A stretch of 64,000 nt of DNA, from the NCBI RefSeq assembly GCF_910589235.1, contig NC_060970.1, positions 4,888,487-4,952,486 on the forward strand, in the 5' to 3' direction. The notes under the pieces were generated by a model. It was not told the DNA's origin. It searched no databases and saw nothing but the letters and a program-made list of their open reading frames with translations. Made by a program: the position numbers and the translations under genes. This document shows positions 39,767 to 49,900 of the stretch, piece after piece. Source of the stretch: Vespa crabro. Lineage: Eukaryota; Arthropoda; Insecta; Hymenoptera; Vespidae. Each line of letters starts with the position of its first letter. Within the stretch, counting starts at the first letter, position 1.

Positions 39767-40492
39767 ACAGCATATATACATACATATTCGATGTGAAGAG
39801 ATTTATGATTTATGCTTGCTCGTGAAAGACGAGAGAGCAACGCTCTTAAAAGTTAACGAACGCTCGTTCGTCGTTTCCCCATTTTTTTTATGTAGTTTTA
39901 TGAAACATATGTATATATCTAAAAAAAAAAAAGAAAAAAGAGACATTCATCTTTTTCAAATAAAATTATTCGCACTGTGCGTTCGTTTGAAGCTCGTGCT
40001 TTTTCTTTTTCTTTTCTTTTTTCAACTCGTTTCAAGCCGCGTCTCCAACGTTCTAGACGGAACACAACACAAAATGGCGGCCGGGCGGGAGATTATGTCG
40101 CGTGTAAAATAATTAAATTGCAAACAAGATCGAACTATATAAGAAGATTCATACACAAATACAAGAAAACTCTTGCACATAAACTTACGAATTCTTATAT
40201 CCAAATCCATCCTTCTTTTTCTCCTTCTTTTTCTTCCTATTTGAAAGAGACCTCGTTACATCGTAATATTATCATGTATCATCTAAGAAAAGAAGAGAAA
40301 TGGTTGAAAGAATAATCCGTTTGAATCCTCAATTCAGCATACCCGTTCTGACCTACAGAGAATATATCTGAACATGGTACTACACAAAGATCAGGAATAT
40401 ATATATACGTATATGTACATACATATATATATATATTTATATATATTCTTGTCTTGTTAAACCGAGGACAAGAGTTCGTCTTGCATTCGTCG

Positions 40493-40495
<3 letters not shown>

Positions 40496-40548
<53 letters not shown>
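40496..40548. repeat. (GA)n microsatellite
   Basis: About 50 bp of GA. Confidence 0.95.
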
Positions 40549-40552
<4 letters not shown>

Positions 40553-43500
40553 AGAAAAAAGAAAAAGAGAAGAGAAAAGAAGCCCTGCTATAGAGCAAGT
40601 CCGCCGTGCGAGTAAAATTCCTTGACGCGCGAGCAGTGAGCAAAGAAGAATGAGAAAGAGAGATAGATAGATAGATGGATAGATAGAGAGTAGGATGGTG
40701 TGAGAGAAAGAGAGAGAAGAGGTTTTGTTTGATGGGGGATAGGTGGGAGAGGATGAAGAGGCAGGGGGGGACATGGTTCACGGTTCGCTTCGCCAGCCAG
40801 TCGGCCAGCCACCGTGGCACTCGATTTCCCCTCTTTACCCCAACAGCAGAAGCAGCAGCAGCAGCAGCAGCAGCCTCATCATCAGCAGCAGCAAAGCAAC
40901 CTTCCTCCATTTTCCTTCTCTTCTACGTATTCGCACGACGCACCACGGAAAAAGACGACGTCGCCCGATGTGTGTTGTTCGTGCGTGTTCGTAAATGCTC
41001 TCCTTCGTTCGTCGTGAGAGAGAGAGAGAGAGAGAAACTTCTCCTCGAGTGCCTTCGATCGTATGTACCGCCGCTCCCTTGTATGCCTTCTTATTTTGCT
41101 GACGGAACGTGAGAGGTTCAGAGGGGATTAGGGATTGGGATTGTAGTGATGGAGAGAGTAGAGGGGTGAAGAAGAGAGAAGAGTAGAGTGAAAGAAGGTA
41201 CGCGACCGCGACGCAGAACGCTATCGCTCCTTCTAACCGTTCGTTCTCGTTCTCGTTCGTTCGTTCGTTCGTTCGTTCATTTGGTGCGGTTCGAGAACCC
41301 TGCAGCTGCGACGAATCGAACGGCTTCTTTTTCTTTTTTTTTCTTTTCTTTTTTTGAAGAATTTCGCGTGAAATTTTTCCCGACGAAAGAAAGAGAGAAA
41401 CAGCAGTAACAGTAGCAACAACAGCGCCCAGCAGCACACTGGAGAGTTTTTCACATTGTTCAATTGTTGTCGTAGCAATGAAACCGAAAAAAATTCCAGA
41501 CTTTAGTCCTCCCTTTTTTCCCCGCCCCCGCGTTAATAATCATCCCCTTTTTTCGAAAATACGATTGAAAGAAGCTTACATTTTTTTTTTATCTGAAAGG
41601 AGTTGAATTGTTCGGTGGAGAAGGGAAGGGTAGGGTTGGTGAGGGCTCGTTTTTTCTATTTCGTTTTGATCTTAATCAGCACTCCTATTGCATACACATT
41701 GCACGATTTTGAACTATCGATTCGAGGTCTTTCAGCTTGTGGGTATTAAACCTCACAAACTAGAACTATATATATATATGTATACATTTCTGAAGTACGT
41801 TGTTTGTTAGTTTTTTTTTTAATTAGTTAAAGGCACACGTATTTTTAAGATAAGTTCGTTCTTCAATCGATAGAGAAAGATCTTCCTGAGGACGTTTTAT
41901 ATTATTATTACTAGCTTTTTAGCTTAGAGAGGAGCGAAGGGAATAGAACACACAGTTTTTCTATGTTCTCTTCTTGTTTTTCGAAAATAAAAAAAGAGGA
42001 TATATTACAAGAGAGAAAGATAGAGAGATATGAGACTATCATCGAGACCTTCAAAAAAGATCTTATGATTTTTTTTTAATTAAATTCTCTCTCTCTCTCT
42101 CTCTCCCTTTTTTTTCGTTTCTTTTCCTCTTTAACCATCGTCGTCGTCGTCAAGCCGAGAACTGTAGAGAGAAACTTGCGACGCAACGACGTAATTGCGC
42201 ATCGGCCCATCTGCGAATCGGATCACACGCTTTAGCGAGGAACCACGCCCACGATGTTCGATCATTAACAACGGACTTCCGAGATGTACGAACGAGAGAG
42301 AGAGAGAGAGAGGGAGAAATAAAAAAGAAAATATGAAAAAAAAGAAAAAATGGGGAAAAAGATTATGGAACCCGACGCTGTTTTTCGCGATGTCTCGTTT
42401 CGAAGGTGTCAGAGAACCCGTAGCAATGTCCCCTTTTAAAAAAACGTTATTACGAAATAGTACAGGGATTTGTATAGAAAAAATGTGTAACGGAAAAAAT
42501 AAGAAAGAATAATAATAATAAAAAAATAAAAAGAAAAATACACCATGCTCTTTCGGTTCTGGTTTTTTCTAAGAACCCTAGAGAAAATGATCTCTCTCTC
42601 TCTCTCTCTCTTGTTCTTTACGGACGTTGAAATAATCCGAATATGTTGCATTTTATCTCGCAAATCTTCTCTTCCCCCTCTTCTCGACCCTTTTCCAACA
42701 AGGCATATGTTCTCTCCTTCTCTATCCGTGTCCCTCATTAATCCAATTTTTTTTTCTTTCTTTCTTTAAATCTTTTGTTTTCTTCCTTATCAAGAGGAAC
42801 AAAATGCAAAACAAAAAAAAATACCGTAAGATGCAATGAAAACGACAATTTCGACGGACTTTTTTTTATGATACGACTGCGCTAATATTATCGATACTTC
42901 GAAAAAAAAAAAAAAAAAGTATGGATAAAATATCTTCGTGCGTCGTTGTTGTTGTTGTTGTTAAAGGGAAAAGAATATATCGGAAGTTTACTCGATCAAA
43001 TCGGTTTCTTTCCTTTTTTTTTCTTTCTTTTTTTTAAAGAGAGCGAACAGAGTAGTACGTGCAACTCGCGCGAGATCGGCCGATCGACTCGCTGAGAAAA
43101 GTCGAGCCTTCGATGCTGCGTCTGCGCATCGCTCTTCTCTTACCGTTCGACCAATCACCATGGCCCTTTCATCCTCTTATCGACGATTATCCCCACTCCT
43201 TGCGCACTCCCTCTCCCTCTCTTTCTCTCTTGAGAAAGAAAGAGAGAAAGAATGAGAGAGAACCTGCTTCTTCCCCAGGCCACCCCACACCACCGCACCC
43301 CAATCTCCCCTTATTTCTGCGTCGAGGGAACTACGCCGTCATTCTCTCGTTCGTCTTCTTCTTCCTCCTCCTCCTCCTCCTCCTCCTCCTCCTCCCACCT
43401 CCTCGTCCTTTTCCCCTTCTCCTCCCATTCTCTTTCTCCACCACCTCGTCATCATCGATGGACGTTATACCCATACTCGTGTATTATTCTCACCGAGAGC

Positions 43501-45220
43501 AACCAACCTCTTTCTACAAATTCTCCTTTTTTTTTTTCTCTCATTTTTATACAAGATACAATATTCCGCGAGCTCTCTTTGGAGGAATAAAATAAAAAAG
43601 AAAAAAGAAAAAGGAAAAGAAAGAAAGAAAATAAAAAGAACTAACTGTCTGGAAGGTACACGTCGACGGTGACTAAACGTTAATGGTGGGTAACCTTTAC
43701 CGACGCCATTTTCTGCTTCTCTCTCTCTCTCTCTCTCTCTATACTTTAGTCTCTTACGTACATGCACCTCTTCTTTTTGAAGTAGTCTCTTCCTTTTCTC
43801 AAATATATATATACATATATCCCCTCGAGCATTTCGATATACTTCCTTCTTTTGTACGCACGTTTCAACTCGGTAAAATACATGAAATATATACATATAA
43901 GTTTATCTTCTTTCTACGAAGCGAGGGAAAGGCTGGTGCCGTCATGGCCGCTCTGCAAAAACATCCGCAAGGGCTTTTATCCGTACGGATCTGAATGCGC
44001 CGCCGGAGGAAGACTTCGATCGAGGTCTCGTCTCGGTGTCTCCTTTCTCCTCTTTCCCCTCCTTGCCCTTCTCCGTGGCTTCTTTCAACCCGCGCGCAAA
44101 TGCTTTTGCGCGCGTGCGCTCTCTCCTCTCTTCCCCTTTCCCCCCTAACCTCGCCCGCCTCTCCTCTCTCCCATCTATATCTCCACCTCTACCACTACCT
44201 CCTCCTCTCTCTCCTCGTTCTTTGCCATCTCTACCTTCTCTAACCTCTATCCGTCTTTCTCTTCCTTCGACTTAATTTCCTCCGCTCTCGTGTCGGGTAT
44301 CGCGAGAGGTTTCTACGGGCAGAGGATTACAGGGTCTCCTCCCTTCTTCGAAATCCCAAACGATCTCTCTCAACGAGGATCCCTTTTGCGCTGTTGCCGT
44401 TCGCCGACCAGAGTATTATATCCCGTCCAACGTTGCCAGCTCTCGTCGTGCACTGTCGTCTTCTCCGCATCCTCTACTCCTATGGAAACGCTCCACGGAC
44501 TTTGCCTGCCTTACCTTCCTTCCTTGCTTGCTTGCCTGTTTGCCTGCTGCTTGTACCTGTCTTCTTCCTCCTCTTTTCTTTTCTTTTCTTTTCTTTTATT
44601 TCGTTGCCTACTCTATTTCGTTCGATGCTGAAATATTGATGCGACATATTTGTAGAAAAACATTCTCTCTCCGTTCCTATTCCCCATCTCTCCTCTCCCT
44701 CCTCCTACATCCCCGTTTATTCTCGAGTTCCTTTGAACTTTTACGTTGGAATATGCCACTTCAACTCGTACGATGACTCAACCGATCGTATATATCGTTG
44801 GAAGAACGTTTGCTTTCATGTTCATTGCTCCACCCAATCCAATCCACCTACCCTCCCATCTACTAACCTCTCGGTCTGCTAATCGCTATCATTTAACTAC
44901 GACATAATAAGATTCCTTTTGATAAATATGCAAATCACCAATTCCTTCTTCCAAAGATTATTTAACGATGAACAATTGTTGGGATGACTTTAGTACGCGA
45001 GTGGGAGGGAAGGTTTAGGATAAATATACTGTAGATTCCATTTGCTTTTGTTCTATCGAATGAAAAATTAACGAATAACGGTGAGAAAGATTTCGACTTA
45101 TATTGTCCACTGATCAGACAAACGAACATATTTTGTCTTGAAAAAGAAAAGAAAAAATGAAATAATATTTATTTGTTCAAAATGATTGTAAATAAATGGA
45201 TTATGTTTCTCCGATTATAG

Positions 45221-45523
45221 GTATGGACGCGTGCAGAGCGTCAAGCTGCTGCCGCGGGGCGAGGTGTGCCCTGTGGACGGAGGTTCCGGTGGTTCCCTCG
45301 GGGAGGGCAACGAGGGTGGTTCCGGTTCCAGTTCCGGCAGCGGCGGTGGCAGCGGGGGCGGCGGTTCCTCGATTAACACCGGGGGCGCCTCCGCGACGGT
45401 GGCGTTCATGGATATCAAGTCCGCAGCGAAGGCTCACGCGACTGAGCACACTTTGGACGAACGAGCCCTTACGACACAGTACTACGAGCCCCAGCATCTT
45501 CAACATAGATTTCCCTCGCACGG
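45221..45523 (+). CDS. spen: spen exon: second half of RRM1 with Gly/Ser loop insert
   Basis: The acceptor is ccgattatag before 45221 and the donor is gtgaga at 45524. The exon enters with the third base of a codon and leaves after two bases. It starts YGRVQSVKLLPR, which is beta2 of RRM1, and continues through SATVAFMDIKSAAKAH (beta3 and alpha2) to LTTQYYEP. This matches the YGRV-SVK, F-DIKSA-KAH and YYEP/YNEP segments of Spen RRM1 in flies and vertebrates. Residues 20-50 between beta2 and beta3 are an insertion with 27 of 31 residues Gly or Ser. The first half of RRM1 (beta1/RNP2 and alpha1) must come from an upstream exon that I could not find in the window. A competing frame across the exon lacks any Spen similarity and has no matching phase. 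Confidence 0.88.
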
Positions 45524-46860
45524 GTGAGATACGGCGGGATCTTGTTCATTTATTTTTTTCTTTTGCTAAACTATGCAATGCCCTAGGATAATATATATGG
45601 ATCCATTTTATGCTTATACCTATTATGGGTATGTTTAATATAGGCATACCTAACTTCTCAGTTTAGTTAATTCAGCAGACAATTTGAAATAAACATGAAT
45701 GCGGGATCAGAATTTTTAATCCTCCATAATGATCCATGATGGATGATTCATAATGATCAACGTATCATTATAACCAAATATAGATAAGAATCATGGATCG
45801 TGAACGTAAAATCTTAAAAGCAATGTCTTCTCCTCCTATCGCTGTACGTGTTGTTCTTGTGACAAGAGAACCCCGATAACGATATTTTTGTACATTTCGA
45901 ATAGCTTCTATATGTGTACGTCCCTTCTCTCGGTATGTATGTGCAAAAACCACTTTATGATGAGTCACGTCGCAGGGAATCGATTAAATCGCATGTTATA
46001 CCGGAAGCAGGTAAAACGACATTGAAACGTCATTACACGTATTAGGTGACTCTTCGTTTTTTTTTTTTTTGTTTTTGTCATATGGTCTTTGCCCATCCTT
46101 ATGTATAATTCCTTATATTCTTAATCCCCTCTATTTAATTATATCAATATACCTTTGGATATTCATAATATTCAATACGAGACTAAAAATATTGCAATAC
46201 GATGTGTAAAAGCGATGCCAGTGCAATAAAAAGGAAATGTAGTGAAACTCATTTATTCGACATGTCGACGACTTACCCAATGGATGCAGTGCTGGATTAC
46301 AGTGAATTTGGATTAAATATAAGTGCTAAGTGTCGTCGTCATCGTCGTCGTCGTCGTCGTTCGCAAGACGGTGCATCGTGTATATTAAAAAGCAAGTACG
46401 AATTGTTGTTATTGAAAAGATAAATTGTGAAAAATTGTATGACCTTATCAACATTTATCCTTTCCTTATCATAGGACCATACGGACAGCTCATAATATGT
46501 ATTTGTAATTAATGGAAACGTTGAGACATCTTTAAGTAGATAGAGATAATAATGTTGAAATCATTTTTATGATTATGATGATAATTATAATCCTTATCAA
46601 ACTGGGGAAAGACATATCGATCGAGTTATATCGAATTCGATAAAAATATATTTTTCTCTTTTGAACTGCGTCACGGACAACACCGTACTAATCGATTTCT
46701 CGTGAAAGTATTTCCTGGAAAAATTGTAGCTTTCGACTTTATCGTGACCGTCGGTACCCTACGAGTAATGAATTTTATTATCGTTTTTAACATCGACCCC
46801 GAGATATATCTCGTTCTATAAAGGAAATTTCATCATTTGTTTGTCTTACCTACCATTTCG

Positions 46861-46920
<60 letters not shown>

Positions 46921-49900
46921 TGCTTTGTATATATACTGCGATATTTTTTCCTAGTTGGTGTTATACCACACATAGCGATACGTAATAATAAGAGCTTCTT
47001 TTATTAATTACTTTCCTCACTATAAATGAATAATTTTTTAGATACCTATGGTAGTTTCTCCAATGTTTCACTGTCATATTGACTCGCGTAGTATATTTGA
47101 TGGACTCGAGTTTTTTTTTTAAGGTTTTCCTGTTTTCTTTTTTTCTTTTTACGTGTGGAATAATTAATTCATAAAGAGAGAACTATTAGGAAGGAGAGAA
47201 GAGTCGTCTCACATAGAGATTAGTTAGAGATCTTATAATAATATCTTTTAACTGAAAGGAAGGAAGGAAGAAAGGAAAGGGTTAGGGGAAAGAAACATAG
47301 TTGGGTTATTGCACGTACTTAGAGGAATGTCTCGCCGAAGTGTAGTAATGGTGGTTGCATTTCCATGAAAAGTTAGACGACCGTGACGATTTCGAAGACA
47401 CGACGACGACCGACGAACGGACAGACGAATAGACGGACGGGGTATTGTCGAAGAAAATGACGATGAAGAAGGCGACGTTGCCACGCGTTTCGTTGTCGAG
47501 TGACGGTACGTCGAAGCGTGACGACAAGGGAGAGGGCGTACGACGTTATGGAGGATGCTCAGGGCCTGGTGGGAAGAGTGGGAGGGAGGAGAGAAAGAGT
47601 GAGAGAGAGAGAGAGAATGAGCGGTAGATGGAGGTGGAGGGGAGAACCGTCAGTGCCGTAGTTAGGAATGTACGATCCCTTCCCCCTCCCCTCTCTCTCT
47701 CTCTCTCTCTCTCATTCTCTCTCTTTTTATTTACGGAATACGTGTAGGTCTGTTTATTCTTTCAAGAGACATTCGAACTTTGATCGTAACGTAATCATTG
47801 GTGATTCGTGCAAACTTCGCTAAGAGGATGACGTCATTGTTTAATATTTATCACCGCATTCAAGGTTTACAATCCACTTATGAATCAGACGCTTATAAAT
47901 ATAAGGCTTATCATTTCTCTATAAGAATCGATAGTTCGACGAAATTTTTCTAATACGATCGAGTGAAACGTATTATAAGGAGGAGGAGACGGCGACGGCG
48001 ACACACACGCTCGTCGTGAAAGGTGGAGAAAGAGAATCATAGTATAGGTTAAAAGAGAGAACTTGGCTGTAGATAAATAAGGCGTTAGACTAATTTGTCG
48101 TGACCCTGCCTTTCTTTCGTCAATGCGCATGCGCTAAGAGGTATGCCGATACGACTCTAGAAATATCTTATCGAGTATATTATTGTGCCCATACCGTGCA
48201 TGCCAAACAAGTCACGACACATGCAAGAAGCTACGATTAACCCTTGCCCCCCGCACCCCCCCTTCTTCCCCTCTGTATACTATATTGAACGTAGATGCAT
48301 AGTGCAAACACGAATGCGCGTCTACATTATATGCGATAGAATGTATATTTCGGGGAAATATTTCGATTCAGTGAGAATATCCCTTAAGATTGAAAAAGAG
48401 AAATTGTATCCTTTCGACGGTATTCCTTGAACATTTTTTTCAATGTGATTTCTTTCTTTCTTTCTTTCTTTCTCTTTTCTTCTTTCAGAGAACCTTAATG
48501 GGACAGAACGAATAACGAATTTGTTAAAAGATTCTTTGAGGTTAGGACTAGCCAAGGGTAATCATAGAACTCGTTTTTCCTTAACCAAATCCTAACCTCC
48601 TATCTGGTTCTCTTTCACAAACCACAACACCGATAGCCTTCTTTGAATAACGTGTCTCCCCGATGATTGGTTAGAGATCAGTAGCCGCAGGAGAACGTTT
48701 CGAAATCTCTTCTCTCTTGGGGCTTTCCACATCCGTGTCACGATTTGGAATCTTCTTTGGCGTGACCGACGTGACACGCGCAAAGTTTTGTCCTTCGGCG
48801 TTGGATTTTACAATGAAGAACTTGTCCCATCGCGGATATCCTCTTGATGCATCGCCATGGATAATCTCAGGCGGATGATCTTTTTTTCTTTCCTTCGAAC
48901 ATGACTCGCATCTCGCATCGACCATCTTCTTTTCTTTTTTTTCCTTTTTCTTTTTCTATAGTTGACGAGGTTACGTTAGTACTAGCATTGGCTCTTGCAT
49001 ACAGAAATATGCGTATAAAAGATGAAGATTAAAAATGCATATGGGAAAATTCATTTAGGCGATATAAACATTATGAGTAGGGAATAAAAGATTTGGCTCG
49101 TTTAACGAAACACTTGGCATCGTGATCACGTGAATACACAAACCACTTTAGGCATAACGATCACGTTCGTGCAAGCAAGGAAACAAAACAAGAGGAATCT
49201 CTAGCATCAGGCTAGACTAAGTTCGACTTGGTATGTTTCAGAAGTTCGGAGGATCATGGCTCGAGTGGCGGCGGTGGTGCCGGAGGCGGAGGTGGAGGAG
49301 GCGTCGGTGGTGTCGGGGGTGGTGTTGGCGTCGTCGGAGGAAGTAGCGGGGGTATCGTCGGATCTGGTGGCGGCGTCGTCGGCGGAGTCGGCGGAGTCGT
49401 CGGAGGCAGTGGTGGTAACGCAGTTGGCGTTAGCAGCGGCGTCGGCGGCAGCGGTGGCAGTGGCAGCGGGGGCGGCGTTGGCGTCGGCGTCAGCGGCAGC
49501 GTCATTGTCGGTGGCGGTGGCAGCGAGAGTAGCTTCGTCGAGTCGAGAAGTTCACACGGTAGCTCGCACGGAGGTTCCCATGGGGGTTTCTACAGCGGCG
49601 GCGGGGGTGCCGGCAGTGGAGGCGGTGGCAGCAATGCCGGGAGCGGTGGCGGCGTCGGCAGCACCGGAAGCGGCGTCGTCGTCGTTCAAGGCCATCCATC
49701 GGATCCTAACAGCGGTGAACCTGGTGGCTATATACCACGTGGACGTCCACCACCTGGTAGCTCTTACCACGTGACGTCGAGCAGGGCGAGGGATCGGCTT
49801 TACCCGAGGACAGGCCCTTACGGCTCCGGGCCGCCACCCCCGCCCCATTTAGATCGTCATCGGGCACCGTCTTCCTGGTCCTCTGCCTACGAGTCGACGA

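Larger units (their letters stand above)
1..45220 (+). other. probable single long spen intron (no gene recognised)
   Basis: No open reading frame here has a recognisable domain, sustained codon structure or paired splice sites. The open frames present are made of microsatellites and T-rich tracts. The exon at 45221 needs an upstream exon ending in a two-base codon fragment and encoding beta1-alpha1 of RRM1. I searched by eye for a TGG-GTN-GGN-AAY core (WVGN) and found none. The simplest reading is that the initiating exon is beyond the left edge and this whole stretch is intron. Nested non-coding RNAs or alternative 5' exons cannot be excluded. Confidence 0.6.
37000..45220. other. non-coding: several GC-rich islands before the first visible spen exon
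   Basis: GC-richer islands lie at 37080-37790, 38400-38660, 40700-41300, 43060-43500 and 43930-44560, separated by AT-rich sequence. They contain GTTGCC motifs (37522, 37597, 44393, 44433), CGCCATTTT motifs (38987, 40071 reversed, 43704), (GA)n at 40496-40548, (CAG)n at 40843-40896 and (CCT)n at 43352-43395. One or more could be alternative 5' exons or promoters of spen; no splice-compatible coding exon was recognised. Confidence 0.55.
45524..49241 (+). other. spen: spen intron (3.7 kb)
   Basis: This lies between the RRM1 exon and the glycine-rich exon. It holds a (TA)n run at 46861-46919, a GC-richer patch at 47400-47660 containing ACGTTGCC, CT/GA tracts near 47590-47715, and a possible retroelement fragment on the minus strand (48671-48925). 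Nothing else is recognisable. An open frame at 46202-46423 is discussed among the rejected items. Confidence 0.8.

Noticed and set aside
45196..45591. 131-codon frame covering the RRM1 exon
   Set aside because: Different frame from the one encoding YGRVQSVK and FMDIKSA; it reads through the donor and has no Spen similarity.
46202..46423. 73-codon frame with SDASAIKRKCSETHLFDMST
   Set aside because: The first 45 codons look coding-like, but no acceptor/donor pair of suitable phase was found and it ends in a CGT repeat (RRHRRRRRR). Worth an RNA-seq glance but not called.
49254..49774. Ala/Val/Ser-rich and Pro-rich open frames over the glycine-rich exon
   Set aside because: Shadows of GGN codons; only the glycine frame joins the RRM1 exon and the RRM2 exon in phase.
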